Source of the DNA: Pseudorasbora parva
Lineage: Eukaryota; Chordata; Actinopteri; Cypriniformes; Gobionidae
NCBI RefSeq assembly: GCF_024679245.1
Contig: NC_090172.1
Span: 44,840,054 to 44,904,053 of the forward strand
Length of the DNA stretch: 64,000 bases
Direction of reading: 5' to 3'
The notes beneath the pieces were generated by a model. It ran no database searches and was not told the origin of the DNA. It saw only the letters and a program-made list of their open reading frames with translations. How positions within the stretch are numbered: position 1 is the first letter of the stretch; every line of letters starts with the position of its first letter. The position numbers and the translations under genes are program-made. Below, in pieces: positions 13,621 through 27,060 of this stretch.

Positions 13621-14751
13621 TACTCAAAATATCTGATTTTGGGTTCCTTCTTGTCAAGGTGAATAGAAATGGGAATAATTTGTGAATAATTTTTGAACCA
13701 ACACATAACTGATGTTTTACTCTACAACATCCTGGTCTGATGTAGTTCTGTCCACCCTCCTTACCCCTCATGGAGTCAAACACTGGATTCAAAAAGGATA
13801 TTTCAAGAAGATTTTTGACTTTTCTTACCGTTTTAAACTCAACAACAACAAACAAACTGACAAACAATTGACACTCACAGCAACACAGAGGGATTATAAA
13901 GGCCATCTGCTTGGGTCTAAGTCATTTCTTTGGTGCAACATAAGGGTAAGACACATGCAGAGAGGATGAGACTGTCTACAGTCCCGCAGACAGACTCATG
14001 TTCCCCACCTCTAATGAGGATCAGATGAGAAACATGATACACCAAAACCACACACACACTCAAAACATAAAAAGACTCCACTTGATGCCTGTGGTAGGTA
14101 AAGATGTAAATAATACCTTCAAATTTGTTACCAAATATTGCATGATCCATAAATATTGTAATGCTATACTGAATTTAACTGCATCTTGAGACAATTAAGC
14201 TATTTAAGGTCATTTAATAAGGATAATGGAGGTATATTAACTTACACATTTCTTAATAATCATTCTACCATTGAGAGCTCTGGTTATGAATGGAGAAACA
14301 AAAGAGACTAAATCATCTAAATTATTCTGTGGTTCAGCCAGAGAACACAAAAGCCATCAGGACAACCCCTCCGCCAGAAAGAAAACAAGCATCCCCATTT
14401 CTCTCACATACTTTCCTTTGATTAAAGGATAGAGCGCTATAAACACAGTCTAACGTATGTTAATTTTAGACAGAAGGAACACATGGTGCTTTGGTGTATA
14501 AATACACAAAGTGGAAAATGATAAAACATACAGGCAGACTGTTTGACCCACCAATCAGATGAATTGTTCAGACAGAGCAGGTTGGAGGTCACATCACAAT
14601 TTGCAATGGAAAGTTTATGGGGACAAAACCTTCAAAACAGACACAACATTTGAGCACATATAAGCAAAGTCTATCGACTTCTGACAACACATCCTAGGAA
14701 AAACCCCTCCCAGAGGCGACTGTTCTCAGACTGACAATGCTTTTTCCTTAC
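13621..14751. other. No gene seen
   Basis: Unique-looking sequence without a supported exon. Overlapping open frames on both strands (13607-14189) are uninformative. Confidence 0.45.
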
Positions 14752-14755
14752 TTAA

Positions 14756-15358
14756 AGGAATCATTTATTCCCCCTCATGTTAATCCAAACCCTTAAGGCT
14801 TTTGTTCATCAAAACATAAAGAGGTTTTTAATGAAACATTTAAAGTCCAATCACTCAAAACGTTAATAATTCAAAAAAGTTAATAAGAGACTGTAAAATA
14901 TGGTTTTAAGTTACGACCTTGTTATGAAGTTTTTGAATCATCAAAGTTTTGGGAGAACCAAGCAGTTTAATCCAAATCCAAAGAGACACAATATGAACAT
15001 ATTTAATTTAGGCTTTTGTTCACATATAAACTTTGCACATAAAGCAGAAGCTCAAATGTGTTTGCTTGATGTGCAGAAACCAATATGGTTTGTTGAGCTT
15101 CCATAATTAAATCTGTTCATCATAAAAAGTGATTTTGTCTCTTCAGAAGTCTTAGATAAAACTGCTTGATTCTTATGGATTACGTTTACAACGTCTGTAT
15201 GAACTTTTAAAGCATCAGTTTGGGGTAAATCAACTTTCAAAGAGGGGACAAAAATCTTTCATTAAAAATATATTTGCTTGTGTTTAGAAGACAAACAAAA
15301 GTATTATAGAACAACATGAGCATATGACGGTGTTTTCATTTTTGGGTGAACTAACCCT
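14756..15358. mobile_element. TTAA-type MITE, long version
   Basis: Begins after TTAA (14752-14755) with AGGAATCATTTATTCCCCCT, CATGTTAATCCAAACCC. It ends TTCATTTTTGGGTGAACTAA CCCTTT, the usual right end, but the right flank is TTCA instead of TTAA. Confidence 0.6.
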
Positions 15359-15361
15359 TTC

Positions 15362-16177
15362 AAATATTCCGGCTTGTCTTTGTCTTGAAGGATTTTCAGA
15401 ATGCAGGAACATTAAACATTACGTTCAATAGTCATTAAGCATGTATATGAAATTTGCCGGTCAAAGTAAGCAGGCTCATGTTTGTATGCCGAGTTGCCGA
15501 CATGACTTATCAAAAATATGACTGTACTGCATCTGTGACCAACCAAGCAATGTAAATATCTCAGCTAATGGCCAAAAAGAGAAACTAAAAGACCAAAGAG
15601 TGTGATGTGAACTCCCAAGAGGAAAAGTTATCACAAGTTGCCAAGCTTTTGAAAAAGACTCATTCCATTGAGCTACGGAAAGAAAGAGCGACTTTGTTTT
15701 TTTGAATCTCACATGATAGTCAACATAAATCATCTTCCGTGAGGTCCAGTTCAGTGGGAATCACAATCGAAGCGCCTTACTGCCAAGTAAACGCAGCAGG
15801 GATCTCAATGGACAGCTGGATTCAAACCAGTCAACCACAAAGCAACTGAGAAGAAATCTGAAGACACTTTGGGGACTTTAAGATGATTGTATCTAAAGGT
15901 ACGGCACTCCTAATACAACTATTAATGTTAGGGCTGACGCCAGCACAAAATAAAGCCTTGTCATGGTTTTCTCATCTATGCTCAGCGGTACAACGGAACA
16001 ATACAAAAGTCTTCTAACATTTATGAGTGTGTGCAATATTTGCCAGTCCCATGTCAGACATCATCCAGTCAAGGCCGAAGCCTTCAAAAACCTCTTAAAG
16101 TATGATAATGGTACTCAATATCTGGCAAAATATTAAAGAATGCCTGCAAAACGTATGGTTTGAATTCTGACTTGAAC
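15362..16177. other. No gene seen
   Basis: No supported exon. 15740-15880 is slightly GC-richer than its surroundings, but neither strand gives a motif. Confidence 0.45.
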
Positions 16178-16181
16178 TTAA

Positions 16182-16404
16182 AGGGAAAGTTCACCCAAAA
16201 AATAAAATTGTCTCATTTATTCACCCTCATGTTGTTCCAAACCTGTAAGACTTTCTTCTGTGGAACACAAAAGAAGATATTTAGAAAGATGTCCATTTAA
16301 TGAAAGTCAATGGGGTCCAGTGTTGTTTTGGACCTCACTGACTTCCATTACACAGTCATTTTTCTAAATATCATCCTTTGTGTTCCACAGAAGAAAGTCA
16401 GTCG
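16182..16404. repeat. TTAA-type MITE, right end truncated
   Basis: TTAA at 16178-16181, then AGGGAAAGTTCACCCAAAAA, TTTATTCACCCTCATGTTGT, TCCAAACCTGTAAGACTTTC and TTCTGTGGAACACAAAAGAA. The complementary arm (AATATCATCCTTTGTGTTCC, ACAGAAGAAAGTCAG) is present, but the outer right end is missing. Confidence 0.75.
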
Positions 16405-17092
16405 GCGAATTGTTGTAAATTATACTATTAAAGTGGGAACTGAAGTGGCTTGAAAGGTTTGGACAATATTTTATTGAGACGCATCGAAATTCTTTAGTTT
16501 GACAGAGGGTTCGATTCCGGATGCAGTCTAAATGAAGGGCAAGCAGCAAATCCCAAGGCTTGTGTGGACTCAGAGAGGGGCCTCTCTAATAACCACTCAT
16601 AGACTATGCCACAGCCCTTCCCTCTTTAAGCCACAGACCACTGCTATGGTGCATCTGGCAGGCTGCTCATGGGCTTGGGGTGCAAGCTAATTGGCCACAG
16701 GAAGGCACAGTATATCCAATGATGTAGTGCATTTATTCCCAGCTGGACTGGCCCCTGCTGCAGGGCCAAAAGGTGACTTATAAGCACTCTGAAGCCGGCC
16801 TGAACAGTTGTTTCTACAGTAAGGAAAGTAAGGGGGGGTCGTCATGGGCCCCTGAGACAACATCCTTTTTGGTCTAACTCTCATTCTATCAGGCTTCCTT
16901 CCTGGAGCTCCAACTTCAAAATGCCAAAGATCTTTATCAAGAATACAACATAAAGATCCAGGTAAACAACAGCAATCAGAAAAATAAAATCAGAGAGGTT
17001 GTTGTTTTTTTTGTTTCATTAACATGGTTTTAAAAGGTCTCGTTGAGAACTTGAAACTGATGAACGTGTAAGAAGCTGTGTGTTAAAGGGAT
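16405..17092. other. No gene seen; GC-richer block inside
   Basis: 16550-16900 is GC-richer and not obviously repeated (AGGGGCCTCTCTAATAACCA, CAGCTGGACTGGCCCCTGCT). It may be conserved non-coding DNA. No frame with motifs was found. Confidence 0.4.
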
Positions 17093-17729
17093 ACTTCACC
17101 GCTTTTTCAGATTAAACTATGTTATTCCGTTAACTAAAACGAGTTGATACATCCCTCTCTCGTCTGAGTGCGTGCTCTTAATCTCTCTGACGCGCGGTGA
17201 CATTCTGATAGCATAAGCTTAGCCCACTAAGCCCAGTTCATTCACTATGGTACCAAACAGAGATCAAGTTAAAAGTGACCAAACACCTCCACATTTTCCC
17301 AATTTAAATACAGTTACACAAATAGTTTAACGACCCAGTGTGGTGACATAAAATAAAACTAGAGGTCGACCGATTCATTGGGATTTGCCGATTAATCGGC
17401 ACCGATAGGTGGATAAAGTCGTTATTTAGATTTTTGTGTGCACAATACCTATTTTCGTCGCATTGTAAAATTATTGTACACCCACTGTAGTGAGATGGAC
17501 TTTGTATTGATGTTTTTAGTGCCTTTTATGTGTCTTGTAAGTGGGTCAGTGGAAATGTTACTAAAAGCCAATGGAGTCCTATCTGAAGCCTTTCTCAGCC
17601 ATCAGCTTTGAACAAAAAAATCTTTAGTTGTTTTCCGAAGATTAACGAAGGTTTTACAGGTGTCCAACGACATGAGGGTGAGTAATTAACAAAATCATTT
17701 TTATTTCTGGGTGAACTAACCCTTTAAGG

Positions 17730-19085
17730 CAGCCTTTCTCAAAGTGGGTGCCGCGGCACACTGGGGTGCCCCCTGACTGTGTCAGGGGTGCCGCCAAAAA
17801 ATTACGTAGGCTAAAAAAAAAAAAATCTGAAATTTCATATATAAAATATAGTTGAATTTATATAAATACATTCTTCTTCTTTGTATCCCTTTCGCACGTA
17901 CGATCACACATTCACACATGTGATTAGAACGGTCAGTGCATCACGTTCATTCAAATGTAAATTCAAATGTGCTTTCGCGTTGGCTTGCACTGGAGACAGG
18001 CGCGCTCAGAGCTGTCATATATCACAGCTTTTCAGTGTTTTCAGCCACATAATGTTTAGTTTGGGTTTCATACATATACGTACTAACAATACAATACATT
18101 TAGAGTTTGTAAAATACACAATGATGAAAAATGAAGAGGCAATAATAATCCTTTCCATTATAATTAGTTTTATTCATATCAGATACACATTGTGTCAGTA
18201 ACTTTAAAGTTTACTCTATTCTTCTCCCAGTTCACCTGCCACTTACTTTTATGTATTTTGGGAGAAGTGGATGAATTCACGTCTTGTAAATCCAACAGAT
18301 CCGATTTTCTGAACTGCGCCTGCGGCGGTGATGGCGGCACCCGTCGTGCATACAGCTCAACGCGATCGTTAAGGTGTTTAAACAACAAAACACTTCCACT
18401 TGTATATATTTGACAATCGGAATATCAGATATTGCATGCCATATCTAACAAATTTGTGAATATTTTGAATAAAAAAGGAAAAATTACATAAAAGCAGATC
18501 ATCATTCATTCAGCTCTGTTGTTGCTGCGGCGTGTCACATGACAAGCAATGACGCGTCACCATGGAAACCATAAAGTGACACATTAATAACGGTCGCTTT
18601 GAAAAACTCACGCTGGGGGGTCAGCCAGAATGTTTTACATTTGCGTGTGAAAGAGTTAAACATATGAGTTGATTAATAAAATTGTAAATTAATTTTAGAT
18701 AAATATATATATAAAATTAACCATAAAAATCCGTCTCACATCAGTAACTGTCATGACGTCCTCACCGGGGTCGCGTGACTGTGCAGTTGGCTACATTGTT
18801 TTATAATTTAACCACGAAAATACATTTGATTTCACAAAGAGCAAGAAACAAGCAACAGCAGCATGGATCGTTTTTTAAAAAGAAAAGCCCCACAAGAACC
18901 GGACAGTTTTTACTTTGAAATGGAGTATTATGCTCTGTTCATTACTGTCCGGTCTAAATAAACAGGACATTTGCATTTAAATTTGGGTTATGCAGTGTTT
19001 TTAAAATATATTTTAAACGGGGGTGCCTTGAAATTTTATGCACTTTTGAAAGGTGCCCTGACTGAAAAAAGTTTGAGAAAGGCTG
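17730..19085 (+). mobile_element. Complete non-autonomous hAT element with 8-bp target duplication
   Basis: Termini CAGCCTTTCTCAAAGTGGGT and TTTGAGAAAGGCTG are inverted repeats. CTTTAAGG stands directly on both sides (17722-17729 and 19086-19093). Length is 1356 bp. It retains the first codons of a BED/hAT transposase (18863-18961) and has lost the rest, so it depends on a full-length relative. Confidence 0.93.
18863..18961 (+). pseudogene. Remnant N-terminus of a hAT (ZBED-like) transposase
   Basis: The ATG-initiated frame MDRFLKRKAPQEPDSF runs 32 codons to TAA. The MDRFLKRK start is characteristic of BED-type hAT transposases and the ZBED-like host genes derived from them. The body of the protein (BED finger, RNase H-like fold, dimerisation region) is absent, deleted between about 18900 and the right terminus. 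Confidence 0.7.
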
Positions 19086-19135
19086 CTTTAAGGGAATAAC
19101 ATTTAATATTAAAAAGCTGTGATGTATCCCTTTAA

Positions 19136-19935
19136 ACAAGCTATGAACAACTGCTTTTTCTACATGTCTTTCTAAACAGCTAGTGTGGTCGTGACCAGGC
19201 TTAACTTTAGCACTGAGATCACCACCATAATATACAGTCCAGAGACACAGCTGGAGAAGTGACAAAAAAGCAGGACCTTTAGAAAAAAAGGCTTAAAAAA
19301 CATCAGCTGTGTGCAAATACAGTATGCTTGCCCAGTGCTTATCTGGACAGCCTGCAGACTGATGCAGGATCAGTGGATGTTTCTATATGCCAAGATGTCA
19401 TCAGAGATATGAAGCATAAAGTTGTAATGAGGGAAGAATATGATTGGTGCAATTATTAACTAGAGTGCCGGTTCAAAACAGGACACAACACACTTCATGC
19501 ATGAATGAGACGATTCTTAATAGAACATTTATTCTCCCCATGAATCTCTACACACATAAATTAGGGTGGGTGGGGGGAAAAGAAAAATAGAGATTCCAGG
19601 TATCTGGCGACAATATGTGAGAACGCAGTGTTTCTTATCGCAGATCCTAATCCAAACCCCATGCATCAAATTCAGAGCTGACAAAACTTTTCCTCCCATC
19701 CCATGGATATTGAATACTAAATCCAGTCACTTCCAAGTGAAAAGCCAGTCTGACTTAAGAATTCTAAGGCTATTTCCTTTAATTATTCCACATTATTTGG
19801 AGTTATTTATAAGAAGAAAAACACCAATCACTGTGGAGGTACAGGTTTAAACTCTTGAAATATACAATACTGTAAATGTAGGAGACAAACCATTCATAGA
19901 CGTTTTTAGCTGAATGTTTTTTTTAACTAAATTAA
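19136..19935. other. No gene seen
   Basis: AT-rich unique sequence. The frame at 19566-19850 (94 codons) shows no known motif. Confidence 0.45.
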
Positions 19936-20629
19936 GCTGCAGACAATGAAGCACCTAGGCATGCAGTGGCTTCTACAAACATTTGTGAAAGAATGGGTCA
20001 CTCTTAGGAGCTCAGTGAAGCGTGAAGTTTAAGCGTGATACCGTGATAGGTTGACATCTGTGCAATAAGTCCATTCTTGAAAATTCCTCACTACTAAATA
20101 TTCCACAGTCACCTGTTAGTGGTATTATAACAAAGCAGAAGCAATTGAGAACAACAGCAACTCGTTTAGCCACGTAAAATCACAGAGCAGGGTCAGTTCA
20201 CGCAGAGGCGCACAGTGAGCAGAAGTCGCCAACTTTCTGCAGTCAATAGCTAGACCTCCAGACTTTGTGTGGCCTTCAGATTACCTCAAGAATAGTGCAA
20301 AGAGAGCTTCATGGAATAGGTTTCCATGGCCAAGCAGCTGCATCAAGCCTTACATCAAGTGCAATGCAAAGCGTCAGATGCAGTGGTGTAAAAGCTGGTC
20401 CATGCTGCCACTGGACTCTAGACCAGTGCAATTAAGAAGTGTTCTCTGGAGTGACGAATAACGCTTTCCTGTCTGGCAATCCTTCCCAGAAGAGTTGAAG
20501 CTGTTATAGCTGCAAAGAGTGGGACAACTCAATATTAAACTCTATGGATTAAGAATGGGATGACATTAAAGTTCATGTGCATGTAAAGGCTGGCTTCCCA
20601 AAAACTTTTGCCAGTATGGTGTACATTTA
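19936..20629 (+). mobile_element. Internally deleted Tc1-type element
   Basis: Order and wording follow a well-known cyprinid Tc1 family: ACAATGAAGCACCTAGGCAT, TGGGTCACTCTTAGGAGCTC, GTGGCCTTCAGATTACCTCA, AGCTTCATGGAATAGGTTTC, GTTCTCTGGAGTGACGAAT (the S-V-L-W-S-D-E catalytic block), then directly TTCCCAGAAGAGTTGAAGCT from the 3' end of the coding region. The middle of the transposase, with the second D and the E, is deleted at about 20482. The right end reads TTTTGCCAGTATGGTGTACA; the left terminal repeat is not visible. Confidence 0.8.
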
Positions 20630-20796
20630 ATAATTATGGAGAAGTAATCCATACTATCATGCACTTATTTCATCAGACCTTTAGCCCAAAGGCAAGCACA
20701 TGCTGCCATTTAAAACTGACTTGATGTTGACAGACAATTTCCCATAAACTTTCAAAAGTGCTAATTGTGCATTATGTCTGCTGCCTCTGCAGGTAT

Positions 20797-21732
20797 TAGG
20801 GCTGTCAACGAATATTCTAAATTTGAAAATAATTTGAAAATAACAAATTTAGAAGGTGAAAATTAATATTTGAATTTAAAATGTAAAAAAGGCGCGGGGG
20901 GGGGGGGGGGGACGCCCATGGTAGTAGCTGTATGCTTTGCGAGTGGGCGTGCTTGCGTGGAATCACTGCCGAAAGTTGACGGCGCATCATGCATTGAAGA
21001 TGGCAGAAAGTTCAGAGCCCAACTCGACCGCGGCAGAAAAAACGATTTTAACTCTAAACATCTAAAGCCATGTCTGAAAGTACTTTGGATTTTGGTTGGT
21101 AGGAGGTAAAAATGTTGAGCCGCAAGATAAAGTTGTATGCAAGCTATGAAAGACACAGTTAGAACATCATGCCTCATTTTATTTAACGTTAAACAGAAAC
21201 ATTACTAAAGTGTAAGCTACTGTACTGACTGAAGAGATACTGCATGAATAAAGGATAAATGCACTGCTTCCACTGGTTTGATTATTCACCGTTTCATGTC
21301 AATGAAAAGTTCCATGTTTAACGTAACGTTACCACAGTACAGCTTGCTAAGAGCGCTGTAAAACTTCAATTAATATTAATAATATTTGTTTAAAATCACT
21401 GAACGAAGCCTGCTATATTTGGGACAAGATTTGCGACCTTAAATTGCTTGCACAAATCTGATCAGCACTCAAAGTTTGTTCATTTAAAAAAACGTTATGC
21501 GCCGAGAGAGAGGGCGAGAGGGAGTGAGGTCTGCGCTCTTGGCCATTATGATGCGAGCTCCAGATCATTAGCGGCGCCATCGCTCATGTACCCGCAGAGA
21601 ACAGCTTTATCTAGTTGATTTACATGTTTTTGTGTTATAGAATACGTTGTCAAATATGTTTAAACGTTGTTTGAATATTCGTGTTTTTTTAGAAGGAGTA
21701 TTCGTCATTTTTGAGGAATTTTGACAGCCCTA
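20797..21732. mobile_element. Complete hAT-type element with 8-bp target duplication
   Basis: Left TAGGGCTGTCAACGAATATT and right-end reverse complement TAGGGCTGTCAAAATTCC are inverted repeats. GCAGGTAT flanks both sides (20789-20796 and 21733-21740). 936 bp, non-autonomous. It contains a run of about 18 G near 20895-20912. The open frames at 20863-21177 lie wholly inside it and are not genes. Confidence 0.92.
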
Positions 21733-21740
21733 GCAGGTAT

Positions 21741-24700
21741 GATAAGTAACTAAACATACATGTCATCAAATACACAGAAAAGTGCAGCAGAAGTGTAAAA
21801 AATCATCTCGACTTTCACAAACTTTTGAGGCTTCAACAGTAAAATTGTACTAATCACACCAAACTACAGAGCATCACAGAAATGCTGATCATGAGCTTGG
21901 CTGCCACTACCAATTAGGTGCTTAAACAGATCAATCCTGACCCTCAGCTTGACTTTATAAAACAGCCAGAGAATGTGAAACTGTATCTGATGCTAAGGAT
22001 TGTCAAGAGGCAGCATAAAAGTTCTGCGGTCACACAGACCTCAGAGTTGGCCGTAATTATCACGGTAGGGGTGTGAGGTACCTCAGGAGGGCTGTCATAT
22101 CGTACGACAATAAGTTCTACTTCGAAGACCGCATTTCGGTTTCCTGTGGATCTGCTATCAAAGAGGTTTGTATTTCACATTCAGAGATGAATCAATCATT
22201 TAGAAGGACCAGATTTTCTGTAGCTATTTAATCCTGTCTACACATCCCTGAACTGTGTGAAACAGAAACATTTCAGTCAGAGCCAGCATTCCAAAACCAT
22301 CACAACCGATTACAGCCCATAAAAGAGGGAGGAGACTGGAACCAGAGAGAAAAAAGAGGGGAAAAAAAGAGCGAGGAGATTTTCAAGGTGAGGTTAGGGG
22401 ATGGGTGTGGACCACCAGCATACTTGTAACAGGCACTGTCAATGTAGCATGCAAGCTAGAGAAGCTGAGTCTCTGCGAAAGCTCTGAGACAAAGGAAACC
22501 TGACAGCATAAGATAAAAATAATGAAAAAAATAATAACAATATAATATTACCATATAAAAAACACTGGTTTGACTTAGCTACACCATGAGAAAAAATACC
22601 GCTCATGAAACAAAACAAGGATGTGGTTTTTGTACAGAGCAGATTCTCACATTTAAGCAGCAAATATGAAGCACGTACACAATATGAAAATCACTATAAC
22701 TGCTCTCAATATCCCGCTTTCTCAGTCTACGTGCAGCCTGCAAGCAGATGGGTTCGAGTCATCTGAAAATGTGAGGTCGCCATAGCAACAACTCACATGT
22801 GTCGTTTTCTCTTTTCAGTGAAAAGGGGACAATAGTGCTTTTTCACCTTCCATCTGTCTTGCTTGCTAGCTGCCTGCACTAACAACATAAGTGAAGTGAA
22901 TTCCTTAAGAAGGAAGGAGGGAGGCTCTGTGACTTACGGTGGTATTTCACAAAGCAATCCACCATCTGCTGACCACTGCCAGGTTGACAGTTAAAAGGGA
23001 GGGGAGTCTGGCCAGTCTGACCCCCAGACCAAAACAAGATGTGTAATTAAATCAAGCTGATGAAGGCCATCGACACACCTGAATACAGAGAGTCCATGAT
23101 ACAGATCTCCATTACAGAAGCATTGCTTGGTTTCTGTGCCCCCAAATTTACAATTCAGTCATTGTTTATTCTTGCTCATGTTGTTTTAAAATGGCCTGCT
23201 GTTATTTTTCAGTGAAACATAAAACAGGGATGCACTGTCTACCATAATGGTCATTGGACAATATTGGATATTTAATTGGTGCACATTTCCCTTATTTTAC
23301 ATTTAGGAATACTGTCATCTTATTACATGGATTATTGATTTCTTGACATTTCTGGACATTTCTTGTTTAATTTTATTATATAGATGACAAAATGGCATGA
23401 ATGATTTAATATAGCCATTCATAGGGCAATTCATCTGTTAAGAGCCAAGAAAGACAAAAAAAGAGAACATAAAATAGTACACACTGCTTGTGTTGAATTC
23501 CACGTCTTCTAAAATAGTGAAATTTAAGTTACATTTTTGACTCAATGACTTGTTTGTTTACAAATCAATAATCCTATCACAGTTTTTGTGGCCTTAAGAA
23601 CTCACTGGAGGGGAACACTGTCAATTAATAATGACACAAATTGGTACCTTACAAAAAGCTATCATATGATAGCTTGATCAAATACCTGGAATATATATAT
23701 AAAAAAATGAACAATAATGCGTTGACTATTCTTTTGGTGTTTTTTAAGTAATTTCTTTAACCTTAACAGCTGTGATCACTAGAAACTGTCCCTGTATGAT
23801 ACATATAAGTTTGCAGATTCTTAAAATAAAACATTATTTGTCTCACAGAAGAAAGTAAAGCAGGTTTGGAATGATAAAATCAATGATGAAATGTGAATTT
23901 TGCGTGAACTATTCTGAAGGAAATCCAAAGACACAAGAAGACAGAGGGACATTTTATGCACCAAGCCCAACGTCCTTGGAACTGACAAACTATATTCAAA
24001 CTCAATCTTGTACAGACCACATAACTGGTCATTGCGATTGCAGTTGGGACGGTCGTGGTTAGAGCGGCCACAGGGCCAGGCTCAGTGTGGCCTTGACTGC
24101 TCCTCTTTTCATGCAGTGATGCAGAGGAGGAACTAAGAAATCACTATATCTGTGGGCGAACAGAGTGCTCCAGATGTGGGATTCTACAACATTCCTTTAA
24201 AAAAAAAAAAAAAAGCAGAAGAGAAAAAAACATGAAGACAGATACAAGAGAAGAAAAAAAAGTGCAACTTTGGTCCCAACCATACAATAAATGCCATGTA
24301 ATTTACAAATCATCATTCTGGGGATGCATGTATATTTTTAGAAAGCAAATTAATATTTGTGGATAACTATAAATTAGTCGGATAAACTCCTCTGACAGCT
24401 ATTAGGGTATATCACCAAAATGTATTTCTCTGTGGTCACAGATTTGCTATTTTGAGTATGGAAAAAGTGAGCCCCGTGCTTGTGGCTTTATTGAACTTGT
24501 GTGATCTCCAATTAACGAGGAAGGCCCATTTTTTCCTTTTATTGTTTTTGTTTTTTTCTTATTTTTTTTAACCTGTTTTAAAACTGGGCGTTAAAGGGGA
24601 CAACCGAGCCCAGAGGAAAACAGATGTCATGGTCTTAAAAGCCCAGTTTGTCAACTGTCATTAGCCAGTCAGTGAAATGTAGGCCTACTGCAAGTTTCAC

Positions 24701-25189
24701 AGAGGGAGCGAATTGCACTATAGGCTTTAAGGGACTAAACACAATGATGTATTCTTTAAGAAAAGCATATATAGTTAAAACCATATCCACAACCTGACAA
24801 AAGTCTACATTTGAATGGCTCTGTCACTGGGTTACATTTAAGTCTGTAACATGCCATACAACATGAATGAATGACTATGGCTTGCAAAGGAAGTGTGGAC
24901 TTTGTTCCAAATAGTCGTGCAACTAACTTATATTCAGAGTGAATTTTAAGCTTATGTATGCTATTTTTTAGATCATGTGCTAATATAAACAATGCTAATA
25001 AAAAAGTCTGATACAAAAACCATAATAAAAAGACTAACAACAATGAAACCTCCTTAAACTTTTCTATTCCACCCTCCATAACAGTTCTCACACAGGATCT
25101 AGTAACTACATTTCCAACGACGTGACTCAACGTAACAAGATAACGTTACTGTTTGTGACAGCAACACATCAGCTTCAGAGTAAACAGCG
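21741..25189. other. No recognised gene; one block of interest
   Basis: 3.4 kb with no complete repeat. The GC-richer block at about 24205-24060, read on the - strand, is open for about 44 codons to TAA and contains SHIWSTLFAHRYSDFLVPPL and MKRGAVKATLSLALWPL. I recognise no family, and a last coding exon is only one possibility. An A-rich run at 24198-24213 precedes it. Confidence 0.4.
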
Positions 25190-25640
25190 AAGCATTTCGC
25201 GGGTAAACTGTATATTTGGGAAGTTCAGCGCGTCCACACCGACGCCTGCGTGCTCATTTCTATCGTGTTGAATGTCACTCGACACCGCTGTTCGGATAAT
25301 TCACAACAATACATCTCTGATCATGCCACGAGCCATTAGAACGTGCACATACGTTACCTGAACAATATGAAGAAGAACATACGAGAAAATCCTCCGGCGT
25401 GTTTTGCAGGTTCCTGCTTTTCCACTACAATTCCTGAGTTCAAATCCACCGTGGATGTTCCAGCAGGAATTTTCCCACCGAAGGAAAGAGCAATGTGAGC
25501 GAATGATGGAAGGGGAGGGATAACAGAACAGAACGGAGGCGGCGCCTTCACCGTCACCAAACTTCCAGCCTGGAAGCATTTTGTTAACACCATACAATAA
25601 CCTGTATTTTGCCACAATATGTGAGAAAACCGCCATTGCC
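25190..25640 (-). promoter_or_regulatory. Candidate CpG-rich promoter and first exon, - strand
   Basis: The block is visibly richer in CG dinucleotides than the surrounding DNA (GTTCAGCGCGTCCACACCGA, GGAGGCGGCGCCTTCACCGT) and is not a recognised repeat. On the - strand a good donor follows TTCAG at about 25358 (gtaacg). Overlapping frames of 111 and 87 codons exist on the - strand, but neither has a known motif. No matching downstream exon was recognised on the - strand. Confidence 0.35.
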
Positions 25641-25902
25641 CTACAGAAAAATAACAGTGTTACTACATAGTAGGCTTATGCAAAAATACCAGTTATTACC
25701 AAAATACCACAATTATTTTTTTTACATGTAATTTATAAAATCATTAAAGATTTGACTTATTAGTATAGGCTAAAGTAGACTAAAAGGTTGTTTACTTGAT
25801 AAAATATATGAACTCTCAATGAGAGGGCCAATGATACAAGATGTACAAGTTTTTCAGCAAAGTTTTGATGATTGTAATTGTAGAGGCCTTCGTGTAGCCT
25901 AT

Positions 25903-27052
<1,150 letters not shown>

Positions 27053-27060
27053 GTAAACAC

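Larger units (their letters stand above)
17097..19131. mobile_element. TTAA-flanked element, host of nested insertions
   Basis: Flanked by TTAA at 17093-17096 and 19132-19135. Left end AGGGATACTTCACCGC and right-end reverse complement AGGGATACATCACAGC are inverted repeats. Inside are the AGAGGTCGACCGATTCATTG start of another hAT-like fragment (17361), the right arm of a TTAA MITE ending TGGGTGAACTAACCCTTTAA (17727), and a complete hAT (17730-19085). Confidence 0.75.
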
